From Casuarina equisetifolia (Eukaryota > Streptophyta > Magnoliopsida > Fagales > Casuarinaceae), in the NCBI GenBank assembly GCA_028551475.1, contig CM052354.1:28481258-28545257 (forward strand): a stretch of DNA of 64,000 nucleotides, in the 5' to 3' direction. Made by a program: the position numbers and the translations under genes. The notes beneath the pieces were generated by a model. It was not told the origin of the DNA. It was given only the letters and a program-made list of their open reading frames with translations, and ran no database searches. Below, one piece after another: positions 44,851 to 58,337 of this stretch. Each line of letters opens with the position of its first letter. Within the stretch, counting starts at the first letter, position 1.

Positions 44851-46103
44851 AAGACACTTTGATCAATGCAAACCAGGAATGCTTGTTTATTAAGCGGTGT
44901 ATTTTGTTTATCATGTAACCAAAAGCTTCAATAGATAGCTTTATTTATCATCCCTCTGCGTTCCATTTGGTGAGAGATTGTTGATGAATACAATAACTCG
45001 AAGTTCATGTGGCTTTACAGTGCCAAATTAGTTGTGGAACCAGTTTATATGACAGCTCCATGGTAGTGGGACAAATAAATTTGCTTTACGTATCAGGTGC
45101 TCCTTGAGATTTCTCCCTTTGCTTTCATTATTTTAACTGCAGAATGCAGTAAACCTTAGATGTACTAGAATAGTTCTTAAGAAGAAAAATGATGGTAGCA
45201 CTTCTACATGCAATTAATCTCAGAAGAATCCTATGATAGATCTTATAAGGATTTGTCATTTAGTCAACTAATTCAATAGTGAATAAGTAGGAACTTCAAT
45301 TGTAAGATTTGTGATTTAATATTTAGTGTATGTGAATTAAGTGCATACATTATAATATTAAAAAAGGAAATTTTAAAAATGAAGGGCTGCAATTTTTTCT
45401 TTCAGCCCATGCTTTCAAAATGCACAAATGAAGTTTGAATCTCCATTTCCTTTGAAACTCTAGAATAGAGACACTTGAATTTAACACCCTCATGTAATGG
45501 AAGCTTAATTTGTACTGTTTCGCACTAAAACGTGTATGGCTATTGGAAATTAGGGGTTTTTATATAAATTGTTAGAAGAACGAGAAAGATTGTGACGCAA
45601 GCATACGTATAACAACACTAAGAACCTCAAGCATTTTACATGGTTCAAGACAAACGAACCATCTTCACCAAATCCTATTACTTATAGATGTGCCCAGAAA
45701 TGGTTGATGAAGAAAAATAGCCTACAGTCAGCCTCTGCCAAGTAGTAGCTTGAATAGTTCTTTTAGCCAATTGGAACAAGCTAGCCAGAGGAGAGCAAAC
45801 AAAAGAATAATGTTCACATGCAGTGTATAGAAATAATCTCTTATAGCATAAAGTTTGATAGAAAACAACATCTGATAGTGAAATGAGATGGAAATAGTTA
45901 GTAAAACAAGACAAGACAGGCGTGACAGTATTGCACGTAACCGACACAAGTGCAAAGAACATCTCCAGGCTACAGGCACTACTCTTTGGATTTACAAAAT
46001 GGGGTGAACCAGCACAGGGCGGAAAAGGAAATGAATAAATAACAGTGAGAAACCCACGAAACCAGATCCTAAGTATCATAGACAGTGTCATCAAACTCTG
46101 TAA
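44851..46103. other. Spacer between IMP copy 2 and the CYB561-DOMON gene
   Basis: 44,851-45,388 is IMP downstream flank, with about 190 bp not present after copy 1. The rest leads to the 3' end of the minus-strand gene at 46,104 and should include its 3' UTR. No other gene was recognised. Confidence 0.5.
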
Positions 46104-47948
46104 TCAGTCCCAGTTTGCTCCGTTCATTGCCTGCGACGGCTTCTCCCCTTCTTCCGACCGTCTCCTCCTTAGAACAATGAACCATGTCGTCGCTTCCAGC
46201 AAGATAGCAATGACAACCAAAGTCGCGAGGATGCCGACGTACCCGTTCTTGTACTTCTTCTCAGGATTCAGGATGTCAAATCCTTTGAGTATGTTGACGA
46301 TGGAGAGAACAATAACAGAATATCCGATTGAATGGTGATAGATGTTCCAGTATAATCTGTATTTGTGATCCTTCTTGGGCCTCAGAAGCAAGGCGAACAC
46401 CTGTACACATGGCAAATCTTTCTCTTAGTCAAGCTGCAGAATTAGAAATCTACATGTTAAACTAAATCTTGTCATTAAAATAGGTATCTCTTTTTTATAA
46501 TCAATTTTAAAATTAAAACAAATTTTTTGAATGAAGTATCAAAATTTAAGTTTAAATTTGGTCAAAAACTGTTCATTACAAAGACTGTTAAAAATAATAT
46601 AGTAAATGTATCATTGTCTATTAGGGACGAAAGACTTTTGAGAAATGTTTAATTATAAATTATAAGTCTATTTCTAAGATGGTATCAAATAAAGGTTGAT
46701 CTTTCATATCTTTCGTTTAATCTATATGATATGTTTAGTGTATGAGAGTATTCATTTCATCTTGTTCAACCTCAAACCCAAAGTATGTTTGTGTACGAGG
46801 AAGTGTCGAGAACGAAAATAAGAATAATCAGGTACCTGAAGTGTTGCAAAGAGGAAAAGGAGAATGCCGATTGTTCTGTGGACACTGTACTCGATACCAG
46901 AAGATTCAGCACCAAGTTTCAGACCAGTTGCCCATCCGGCAACTCCGATAACGTAGGCTGAGGTTTGGCAAGTAACATGAATGTAAAACCATGCAGGGTC
47001 TGCGGATTTGAACACCCTCATGTACCTTGCTGACATCACACCAATAGGCATCAAGACCCCCCAGCTGACCGCATTCAGCACTCCATGGATCTGCAATTTC
47101 ATTCCAACAAGAACAAGAACTTAGTTCCAGTAATCCTGGAACAACAGTTTCTAAAACAGAGATGCATAAACATTTATTCTTAGCAACGAAGGAAGGACAA
47201 AAATTCTTGTACCCAAAAGAGATCCAAAACAAAGGAACTGGAAAAATCTAGGCAAAAGATTAAACGAACAGAGAAGAAAAATGCTCCATGGAAGGAGGAC
47301 AAGAAGATGTTGTGAAACACAAGAACTCACATTTTTGTTTCTGGTTCTTGAGTCTCCCCCTCCGCTCGGTGCAGAGTTCCCGGAGAGAAGATCCAGGTTC
47401 CCGAAGGAATTAGTATTAGCAGGAGCAAAAGCATGAGCTCCTGGAAGGTCACTTGAAACTGGACCCTGCTGCCAAACCTGCCGGATAGTGGTGCTGTTCT
47501 TCGGAAGAGCCACGATTGCGTAAATTATCATCTCATTCTTCGCATAAGTCGCCTTCAAACCGGAGACATCGTAACTCAGTTTGCCCTCAGGCATGGAGGT
47601 ACTGTAACTCGAGATCGGGGACGTGTAGGCTCTCATGGTACCGTTGGAGAGTTGGTAAGCGACAATCGATTGTGCTCCTACCATGGCACTTCCAGAGCTC
47701 TTGGGGTTGATCGCCCACGCCGCCCAACTCGAAGCGGCGATCCCCGTCTGCCTGAACGCGATCTCGAGGCTCCCGGACGACGACTCGTAGTTCCAGTGCA
47801 GGAACGAGTTCAGAGATGGCAGGTCAGTGCAGGTGCCGAAGACCTTGTTGTTGGCGAACTTGTAAGTCCCACATTTTTGAGCGGAGGATGAGAAGACGAG
47901 AGAGAAGAGAACAGAGAAAACCAGCACAGGCCTGAGCATTGTCACCAT
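46104..47948 (-). CDS. Cytochrome b561 and DOMON domain-containing protein
   Basis: Three exons on the minus strand (47948-47331, 47090-46836, 46400-46104) encode 389 residues, the usual size. There is a signal peptide (about 1-23), then a DOMON domain (about 45-175). Met89 (SAMVGAQ) and His172 (PGAHAFAP) are candidate heme ligands by comparison with AIR12. A b561 transmembrane core follows, with four conserved His at 208 ([11 protein letters not shown]), 244 (FYIHVTCQT), 277 (YSVHRTIG) and 313 ([11 protein letters not shown]), spaced as expected for two heme b groups. A basic, Glu-rich cytosolic tail ends the protein. Such proteins pass electrons across the plasma membrane, with ascorbate as probable inner donor and apoplastic acceptors. 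A TATA element lies about 55 bp upstream of the ATG. No break was seen. Confidence 0.94.
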
Positions 47949-48001
47949 CCTGGATTGGAGAAACTCTTGAGTGCCTGAACCGGAAAGAGATCAAGATCTT
48001 A

Positions 48002-48009
48002 TATTTATA
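48002..48009 (-). promoter_or_regulatory. TATA box of the CYB561-DOMON gene
   Basis: On the minus strand TATAAATA lies about 55 bp upstream of the ATG at 47,948, a normal plant distance for a short 5' UTR. Confidence 0.5.
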
Positions 48010-50099
48010 ACAGTTGGTGGATTCGGTAGGTGGCCTTCTGGGGAAGCTTCCATATCCACAGAAGTGTACACAATTTTTTATTCTAATCCTCTGTACACTT
48101 CTTTATCCCCACCAACCTTTTCACACCTGCCGGTGCCTGAGCTTCAACTACACGCAGGCGATCATATGGCGTTTGGTCGGCTGCTCGTCCCCTCAAAACA
48201 TGCCAAATGTACCCGTTTTGGCTCCTACAGACAGATCAAACTTCCATTTTTGAACGAGTTCTATATACCAAGTTAAGCTCAAGAACACGGGACAGCCGGC
48301 AGTGGTAGTTTAAACTCCACGGTGCTCCTTTCTTCTCGTGGGTACTACTAGCGGACGAAACTCGGTCAAAATTGTTGGATCGTCATGTGTATCCACATTA
48401 CGTCGTCGTTTTTCTCTCAGTGTCTTTTCTATTTGTTTAACGCCCAAAACATCTGTTTAGTGTTTGTACTTGTCAGGAAGAGCCAACACCGGCGGATCTT
48501 CTGCCGAGCATGTTGTGGAGGGCGACTTGCAAAATGCCTGTTGGGCTTTTTTTAACCACAGGATGAGGACAGACTCGGGGACTTAGTCAAGTGCTAGTAC
48601 TCTTGCGTAAATTTTTAAATTGATTCTTATGTTTGCTAGTATATATGTATTACAAATAAAATATCTTGTAAAGAAGTTTACTCTTGCTTTAAAATCGGCT
48701 TATGAAGTGAATGACGAATACAAATACGATTAAAAACTTTGACTTAAATTTTAATAATGTAAAACTGAACATGTACATCAATAGTACATTCAATTATTGA
48801 ATAGTACAAGCCAAACTTTAGTATAGTGTCATTTGTATAGACTTTGAACTTTTCTTTCTTGTTTATGGGTAGGTAAAGGGGGAGGTGGGATTGTGTATTG
48901 AAGAGATCACAAGCAACTCTAGTTGCTGAGTTAGGAGCTTGCTAAACTTTGAACTTACTCATATTTGTAAGGATATTAAGAAAAATTTAAGTTTTGATAA
49001 TATAAAAATAACTCAATATCTCATATTAGACTTGACTCTAGAAGTAAAGGAATAAATTCAAATATAATTAGGAACCAAAATTTACATCTTAACAAGGTGA
49101 AAATAAATATTTTTATGAATAATATATTCTATTGTATATAAGGTTTCCTCCTCAAATAGAAAGAGTTAACTATTTGAAATGGTCATTTATATAAGCTGAG
49201 CAAATTGCTATATACTTTTATTATCTATCTCTTAATTATTAGAGTATCTCGTGTAGTTAGTAGCATATCACCCTTATTTTCAAACAAATTATATCCTTCC
49301 TTACAAGTTAGTGTTAGGAAGAAAACTGAAAACTGAAAACTTTTATATAAAAAGAGTTGACGGTCCAGGTAAGTAGCACGTAATTGACATTCCTTACAAA
49401 GTAGCCCATAATTGATATCTATTGAGAAATTAATAACGTATAAGTCAATTTTTAACAAGAAATAAAATTTCTATATTAATTAGAATAAAAAGGGGGAGAT
49501 ATTACAATTTCGCTATGCTGCTTTTGACTTTACAGCAAATGATAGAGGGTGTGAACAGAAGGTCCAGAAGATCCAGCATTTATTGTGGGCCTAAGGATCG
49601 ATACAACGTCGTTTGGCTCCAGGATATATTTGGAAAGGCCTCTAGGACAGGGGTATACTCGTAATCTCACATCGTAAATGACGCGTTTTGATTTAGACGT
49701 AGTCAGTAACGGGAAAGTGACAAAAAAAATAAAAATAAATAAAATTATGTATGAAAAGTTAAAACAAGAACGACAACATCGGTCGCCGCCGCCCCGTAAG
49801 TGGTGGGGGCTTCCCGAGCAACCCAACTCCTTCTCTGTGTTTGCGTTCGATTGTAGTATGTTCGGCCGTTTCTTGCTCGCTTTCCGATCTAAAACATCCC
49901 ATGCTTTTTGTATAGATTAACCAAAGTGGAAGTGACTTTCAGACGATAACGTGGAAGCACTTCTGATTACCAGAAACCCAAGGTCTGTGATTTTGCGTTA
50001 GAACCATTTGATACATTGCTTAATATGTTTCCTTATCTTGAATATAAAAAAAATATTTTCTACAAAGATCTTTATCTGTAAGCAATAAGATGTATATAC

Positions 50100-50420
50100 T
50101 TAGATTTAAGTTCTAATATCATGTTAAAAAAACTTATTATAATTAGAAAGATGTTCGCAACTCAATTCAAAAGTCAGCTTATATAGTTATAATACAATTT
50201 TTATATTTAAATACTATTTAAGAATTATATTTTTTTAGTATGAAATTTTTATTTTCAACATTTTTCTACACACAAAGCATTGGATCAATTTGAATTCTAA
50301 TATCATATTAAAAATAAATTAGTAATCCAACTCAAAAGTTAACTTATAAGTTAGATGAATATTTTTTTAATATTTAAACACTAACAAATAATTATATATT
50401 TTCAATATAATAGTTCATAC
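50100..50420. repeat. Two units of a dispersed AT-rich repeat
   Basis: Two similar blocks, at about 50,107-50,270 and 50,290-50,420. Each runs (T)TCTAATATCAT(A/G)TTAAAAA, then CAACTCAA.., then CTTATA.., then ATTTAAA.ACTA. Weaker relatives lie at 52,915-53,050, 53,110-53,210 and near 7,980-8,060. They are probably worn ends of a common transposable element. Family not identified. Confidence 0.45.
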
Positions 50421-51616
50421 TTAAAACTCGGCCATCACATGGTCTTTAACATTTTCAAGTCAAGATTTGCTTGAAAATGAGAACTAGATGCAATTACTTC
50501 GGCCATCAAAGTCATAGCAGTATGAAAGTGAGCATTGAAATAAAGCATATGCTGCAATTTAGGACAACTGGCCTTGATGTTGATATTGTTGGTAAACGTC
50601 CCTAATCCGATGGGTTTGATGCTATTTCTGTCCACAGCTTCAGCATTAAACTCCGGTATTCTCAACGAAGCTTTGGCAGAAACTTAGGAACCCAATTGCT
50701 TTAAATAAAGAATTGCAGATGTACAAGATAGAAGGTATTGATTTCATCTTACTACCTGTAAACGTGTGGAACTTATTTGTTGTTAATTATGTTTCTGACA
50801 GTGTCAAAGCTCTAGATCCACAACGTAAGCATGATCACGGCCTACATCATCGTTCTTCTACCAAATCATATCGAAGTTTAGAAACCAAAGTGCTTTCATG
50901 CAGAACGTGGTTTATTACGTTATTACCTACCTTCAACTTTCACCTCAAAGTCAAATGGATCTTGATAAGAACAGCTTGTTTAGCATATATTAATAATAGT
51001 ATGTTCTTTACTTGAAGGTTTGAAGTTTGAATATATGCCGACAAAAGACAACGAGAGTATTGAGTAGAAAAAGGTTGCCGCAAGAAAGAAAGAAAGAAGC
51101 GGTCCAAAGAAATAATAAAATGATTCTTTCAATTATCTATAAATGCGAGGATTCTTTATTTGTATAAATTATTTATATTCTTTTTAACCTTGTCATTTTT
51201 CGTCGTAAATTTTCTTTTAAACACTTGTTTAAAGCTTTGTATATCTAATTTAATTTTTAGTTTTGTATCATATTAAAAGGATTATTTTTCCTTTCAAACT
51301 AGCTTATAAAGAATGGATATCTCTACATACTTTTTATAAAGATATGAATCTAAATTAAAAGCCAACTCTTAAGTTGTAAAACCATTCTTTCATTTAAGTT
51401 TTGCATATGCTTATGGTCCTTAACACCTTTTACACATTGAAAGGCCATCTTAATACTAACAACAACCAAAAAACAATGGAGATAGAGTATGTTAATTAAC
51501 TTAAATTCTGATATCATGCTAAAAGAAAATCATAAGTTGAAAAAACAATTCATGTGTTCAAAGTTTACCTTTGAATTATACCTCTCTAATGTAACAAAAT
51601 CAAAACTATTAAAATG

Positions 51617-51910
51617 GAGAAACCAATCCTAAAATTCATAGGCAATAAGTAATAAAACTCTATCATTAATAAGGTTAGAACTATGCCCATGCACTTTTGA
51701 TGTGGGATATATGATGCTTCAACATATCCCCTCTATGCTAATAATATGGATGATAATGGGAATGCAAAGGTCCACATTAGAAAGCAGAGTCAACTCTAAT
51801 ACTATGTTAAAGTAAAGAGGTCCACCATAAAACTTATAAGCAATAGATGGTAAACTTTTATCATTAGTAAGATTAGGACTATGTCCATATACTTTTGACG
51901 TGGGAGGCTC
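51617..51910. repeat. Imperfect tandem repeat
   Basis: The phrase AAAATTCATAGGCAATAAGT...ATGCCCATGCACTTTTGATG near 51,630-51,700 recurs as AAAACTTATAAGCAATAGAT...ATGTCCATATACTTTTGACG near 51,826-51,900, about 197 bp apart. No coding signal was seen. Confidence 0.5.
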
Positions 51911-54900
51911 AGAAACAAAAAAGTGAAATACGCATGCAATTTCAAACAAAGGTAAAAGGACATAGCAATGACAATAAATTTATAGCCTTTAGAGATGTAG
52001 AAGCGTAATCCCACCAAAAATCTGTCACAGAAGCAAACATTTTTCCATGACATCGGTGTGAACGTTTGGCTGATAGCACTTCCCGGAGATATGTTTCTAT
52101 ATTCGCCAGTTATCGGGATTAGAGGTCACCTATTCTTATAAAGATTTCCTTGAACCCTCAAATCTTTCCCGGAGTTGGTGAGATTATGACTAATGAGAAG
52201 CTAAACGGAACTCCGGTAGGCGGCCTTAGATTGACTGAAAAAGGGCTCTTACCCGATTGGTTTAAGCATGAGGTTCAACAAATCTCAACAATCGATTCAT
52301 GATTTCACAAGGATTCAAACTCCCCAACAACCCCTGCAGATATCTATTTGTTTTCTTTCCTCCTGGAACTAGGATTCCTGAGGTGATCATCTTCAGCTCA
52401 TGTCATTCTCCAACAGGATTTGGACCTTACTTGTGCAACAATTTTCCCCTTATAAATGCAGGAGGAGCATTAGGTTGTAACTTGTTGAACCCTAGAGTTC
52501 ATTGAAAGTGATTGATGGATGGCTCTGACCTAATTCTACTGCTAAACTGAAAAAGAGAGCAACAATCACTTGATTTTGATTTCTGAGAAACGTGCTTATA
52601 GAATTTCATGGAGGGCCAACCTCCTCCTCTTTCTCCTTCTTCTTCTTTTTTTTTTTTTTTTTTGTCTCTTTATTTCTCCCCTTCTTTCAAAGTAGTTAAA
52701 CTATCAAGGCTATGCCAAATATATTAGGACACTCAAAGGCTATTATTAAGTTAAAAATTTATAGCTAATAGTCATATGGCATATTTTATTTTTTAACAAC
52801 GTAGCGGTCGTGACCTTAGTAGTAATGTCGCTTGGGCCAGACCACGAGCCCATGTATACCCAAAAATCCTCTCCCATCAAATCCAATCCAATAGCACAAA
52901 AAGTTGAACTTGTAATTTGCTCTTATATCATTTAGAAATTATCTAAACTTTGAGAATGTTCAACTCAAAAGCTAAAGTAAGAGTTAAAGGAATATTTTTT
53001 GTATTTAAACATTACCATAAGGAATTGTATTTTTAGGGTGAGATTTTCATCTTACATATATATCCCTCTTGACATTGGTTCAAATTCGCATGAAATAAAA
53101 TATACTTAATCTCGGGTTTAATATTATGTTAAAAAACTCAAAAATTCAACTTAAAATTAGTATAAGAGCTGAAATGATACTTTTTATTTAAAATTTAGAG
53201 TGATAAATTCATAAAATATATTAGTGTGATAATATCATTTTGACCATTGTTAATTAAAGAAAATATTCCTTGTGGTTGTATTTGATTATATTTTGGAGGA
53301 ATATTGAATTATATAGTCTAATGAAAGAAAATTCATCCAAGGAAATTACAGTTTAATCCTCCACATTTAAACTTCTTGAAATTAAATGTACATGTCGGCC
53401 ATCAGCAAACTTTTAGTCCTTTTTTTTAGTGGGCCACAAATAGATGTCAGACTCGAGAAACATATGGCTTAGGTTTCATTCAATAAAGGAATGGGCCTGA
53501 GGAATGATAGTTCACCGACTCTCAGTAGTCTAGAATAGGCTTCTCCAAGATTACCAAAAAAGGCCTCCTACGTACAAAGGGAGGACCCATGCCAGCAGAG
53601 AGACCAATTATTGCTGCTGACAAAAAGGTTCAGAGAGAACAAATCTAATCCGGAGGGAGATTTAACGACGATCTTCTGCTTTGTTTAGCGCTCGGTTCAA
53701 GGAGCAGGTGCAGAAGCGGTGGCAGATGCATGGAACCTTGTGCTGTTCGCCACCGAATATAGCCTCCGAGACTGGCCCAGCTATCTTCTCCCCTGTGGCT
53801 GTGGCCCTCTACCCGTGCTCTCTCCTTGTCTCCTTCCTCCCCGAAAACCACCCTCAGCTTTAAAATGGAAAAGGGGCTTTCCAAAGAAGCCGACACCAGT
53901 CTTAGTCACGTTCTCAACTGCTCCAATGCCCAAATCATGGCTGTGTTGCTGTCATGGAGCCCAACGGAGATTAATGCATGGATCTCGACCATTATCACTT
54001 ACAAAATAAATACATGATGATTTTTGAAAACGTTATGAAAACTAAGTATAAGCCTCCTTTTCATATAGAAAGAAGTTGAGCTGTTGGGATACTTTATTAC
54101 TTGCATGCTAGATATATAAAGAAGTTGTGTTATTTCTACTATTTATATATAACACACACACGCGCGCGTAAAGGAATGGGAGAAAACTCAAATTCATAAT
54201 TAGTAAAATTATCGGTAAGGACTTAGCTTAGAGAACACCACTGATGATAACAGTTTGATAGTGTTATTTTTAATGTGGTGTTAAAATTAAAAGTTTGAGT
54301 ACAACTTCTCATCACTTTATACATGAGATACATAAAGAAATCAAATTAATTCTAATATGATACGGACATTTAAAGTTCATGTTCAACATTGCATTATTGA
54401 CCTTCTAAGGAGTCAGTATCATCATTTGATTTAACTGGTTATTGGCAATTAGCTGTAAACTGGTTGTCTAACTAGAGGTAACTAGAGGTATCAAAATCAA
54501 GGCTAACCCTTGACTAGTGCAACTCCTCAAATCCACCCATTGTTTAAGATAAGGTTTTGCGTGGTCAATTGTATTATAAAGAGGCATACTAGAATAATGA
54601 TTCGGTACATGTGTGCAAAACAAGTCTGCCCAAGTAAGATATTCCAATTATATCCATGGTAATGTTATAACTTACGATCTAATAATAACACGTCAACTTA
54701 ATATTCATTACTTATATGTTGGATACATACCAAAATTTAAATCGAAGACCTTATCCTCATAATTCAAAGAGGAGCAAGTGGGAAATAAGAACCATTTCAA
54801 TCATGTTTTTACCATGAGATTGGAGCACCATCATGTTGCCGGAGGCCTTTATTCTTTCCCCCATCAAGTTGCAACAAAAAACTACAGCCTTAACCCAATC

Positions 54901-57900
54901 AACGATTGCCATGATGAGAAGCCAACCTCACATTTTAAGTACTGGTCGTCGTGCTTGACACCTAGTGAACAAATGTCGGTCGACAAGTTCATCCAACATC
55001 TTAGAATTGGAATCCGCACGACCAAGTCAAAAATGGCCACTTCGGATCCGATAAGCCCAGATTTCCCATTTCAACGGGTTGACAAATAAAATATTACAAG
55101 TCTATTCATTTTCCCTTTGGTTCCTCTTCGTCAAAACTCCTCTCCTTGGATTTGACATTTTGGAGCGTTTGGAAAGCCATTTGACGTGTAAAGATGAAGT
55201 GCAGGTAGGCTTATACTTACTGAAAAGGCCAAAGGGGTTACAGCCGGGTGATTCACCAACTCAATAGTTAATCATTCTTTTCGACAAATCTAATAAGATT
55301 TTGCCTTCAAATCAATGGTCTCCTCCCGCGGACTGTCGGAAAGTGTGGACCATCCACCTTTTTTAAAAAAATATATAAGTAAGAAAAAGTAATTAAATTT
55401 TTTTGTTTTGATTTGCAAAAAGTGAAATTGAAATTATACGTAATGTTTGGTTATGATAAAATAATTGGGAACCTTTTGTATAGAAACAAGCATGGGACAG
55501 GAAAGAGCAAGTCTTTTCTTGTTTGTTCAATCATAATCACGGGCATTGGTTAATTCTTAAGGAATCATAAGATGGCTTAACAATCATTAAAAAATATCAT
55601 TGACTAACAAGTTTTGTTAGACCGATTTTTTTCATTAATTTTACCTTGAAAACATTAAACTTGCAAGTTGATTTTAAAAGGAAAATAAGCTAGTTACAAA
55701 ACTTATTAGTTTAATGATAAATTAGCAGGATCATTGATCATTGAGTTGGGGATTGAGTTATTTTTTTTTATATAGATTCTCTTTAAAAAAATTTACCAAA
55801 TTGGAGAGGATTCGAAAGATTTGGGTCTCTCAAAGCCTCCACGCAGCCTGAACAGCCCTCGTGCGCTGTCCACCACTTAACATCATAGGACGACTTTTTT
55901 ATAAAACTCTTTTCACCAAAAGTAAAGCATCCTACGCAGCTGGTTAGTCTGCAAACCCATCATGAACCTCACCAAATCTAACCCCCTAGAGTCTACATTA
56001 AAGCCTAATACAACCTCACCAAATCTAACCCCCTACAATCTACAGAAGAGCCTAGTCCTCTACTCCCCTACGAAATGAAACCTAACCAGGAATTACTCTT
56101 GGAATACATTAGTTCGACTTACAAGTTTAAGTAAAATTACACATTTTTATTATTTTTTATGTAAAATTATTTCACTCATATATGTAAAGTATTGAATTTC
56201 ACGCATTATAATTAAAATTTTTATTAATTCATTATTGAACTAATTGAACTAATTGATTAAGTAAATAATGTTAAATTTATTAAGTGTAGCATATGTTAGT
56301 ATAATATTTGATATTGTAATTTTCATATGAATGGGAAAGAGAGTTGAAATAAACTTATTTGAAGTCAATATCTAAATAATATCTCTTTGAGAACATATTA
56401 TATAATATTGTTTCAGACTTTTTCCTTTAAATAAATGACAAATACACTCACTTTCACTTTAGACAACCTTTCTGTACAGTCAGTCGCGCCACCACTTTGG
56501 ACTTCCACCTTTCGAGAAGCTAAAACGTGTCCTTTGCGTGTGTACGAACCCTTGGACCCTCGTACTTCTTCTGTGTAATACGCGTAATCCTAAAGATAAG
56601 CTTAATGAAGCATCATGATTATCTCCAATTCCGATGATTTTGAGAACGCCACGGGACCATGTAACGACCAGAAATGCACGAGGCCTTGCTGTTAGAAAGT
56701 TACAAAAAATGATGCCTGAAATGTATCTTTCAAGATCGGACGTGACGAACTACGTACACCTACCGCTCACCAACATCTGCTGCGTCGGGACGAGCTCGAT
56801 CTTTTCCATCTGTATTTGGCGCTGCAGTTGGGGTGCTAAACAACTCAGCATCTTCCACAATAATATAAAACAATCCCGTCATAACATCTTGCTTCTTTCT
56901 GCTAAGACGGTGCAACATTGATTGTGACCAAAAACCAAAAAAGAAAAATTAAAATTAAAATTAAAATTAAAATTTTTTTGTTTTGTCCTAATTTTGGTAC
57001 AATTGATTTGGACTACAAATATATATTATGATTAATTATATTATCAATATTTTAGGTGACATCTTTGAGTACAAACGTTTCTTTCTTAACAAATAGTCTT
57101 TGGATACTAGTTATCTACAACTTAGGTCTTGAGCTTTTGTTTGTATATATGTGTATAAATTTATACACTTGTATATGAATTTAAGACCAAAAGATCTCAA
57201 GCCTAGTTACTTTATTACTAACTTAATATGTAACTAAATTAGGTCCTAAGTTTTACATCTCGTATTTTTTAATTTTTTTTTACTTATTGTAATATCAAAT
57301 AATATATTTATATTCACTGACAAGAGACAAAACCTTGACTTAGTGGTTTTTTTGAACGAAACCTTGATTGATAGTTCAACCTGTCATGAATTTAAATTCT
57401 TATCTCTCTCTTGATATGTGTAAAAAAAAAAATAATAACAAAATGATATTCTTATATGTACGTACAAAGAGTAAAGTGACTTGTGAAAAAAATATATAGT
57501 CTTGATACTTTCAACCCACATTGATTGTGTGAAAGGATTATAGAAGTAACGTAATGAATGTTTATATTAAAAAATAAGACCTTTATAATAAAGTTCATAT
57601 GAAAAATGACCATTCAATTGACTTTTAGGTTTTCTCACACAATTGATGAACCTTATTTAATTTTTTAATATGAAAATTAATTTTACTTATTTTTCAATTG
57701 ACTTTTTATCAGCATTTGTGACTTATACCATTGAGCTATTTTTATTTTGACATTAAGAAAATATGTCAAGAAATAATGATTACCTTTGTGGTAAAGTTTT
57801 CAACGTATTTTCTAAGCAAGGATTTTAGCAGAAGAATTTAGCTTTTCAAACATTAATCTTTACGACTGAGAGAGCCAGCGTGCCAAAAAGCCTGCCATAA

Positions 57901-58337
57901 CATTTGGTTGTCGGGTTACTTTCAGCACCGTCAGATAGAGATCGTACGGCAGTCGTCCAGTGAAAGTGCTGGCAAACACTTGTCCCGCGTCACGGAAGTC
58001 ACGGAGTTGCAGGTGACTCTTGTCGTAACACCCTATCAGAATCTGTCCACGTCACTTTATCTCTGGTTGAAAGTTAAAAATGTGACAATGTGGCTCGTGA
58101 TGCGACCAGATGTGGCTCGTGATGGTTAGATATCTCACCTGCCGTGACTCTAGCGTTGCCCAGATACCAAAGCCACAATCCACAGCAAAACCAGCCTTAT
58201 AATCAGTCCCTTCCTTCAGCTTCTTCTTCCCCAGTCTATCTGTCTCTCTCCCTATGAAACTTTCTTTACCAAATTCATAAAGGACTGTTTTGCTTACTGA
58301 TTCGTACCGTCTCTGGTGGTTTGATTCCCGGAGCGCA

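Larger units (their letters stand above)
39515..45388 (+). repeat. Segmental tandem duplication, copy 2 (holds IMP gene 2)
   Basis: Second copy of 33,622-39,076, same orientation. Differences include a 177-bp tandem duplication in intron 6, about 190 bp of extra sequence in the 3' flank (about 44,970-45,160), and a shorter upstream flank near 40,020 that lacks a 21-bp doublet of copy 1. Exons are more similar than introns. Confidence 0.88.
48010..58337. other. Ten-kb AT-rich stretch without a recognisable gene
   Basis: I read this region on both strands and found only short open frames without family signatures (for example 49,678-49,920, 50,435-50,665 minus, 52,299-52,505, 53,645-54,017, 54,778-55,089 and 56,634-56,921). 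G+C-richer islands occur at about 53,640-53,960 and 56,450-56,900 and may be remnants of genes or elements. Dispersed repeats lie at 50,100-50,420, 51,617-51,910 and 52,910-53,210. A poly-T run lies near 52,647-52,663 and an AC/CG microsatellite near 54,152-54,169. The last ~300 bp should contain the promoter and leader of the ARM-repeat gene. Confidence 0.45.

Noticed and set aside
50435-50665. Minus-strand 76-residue open frame
   Set aside because: No recognisable domain, no splice-linked neighbours, and it lies in repeat-rich DNA.
54778-55089. 103-residue open frame
   Set aside because: No family signature and no conserved neighbours; kept only as part of the gene-poor gap.
58290-58337. 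Upstream open frame before the ARM-repeat gene ATG
   Set aside because: It has no ATG; the first ATG in this frame is at 58,338.
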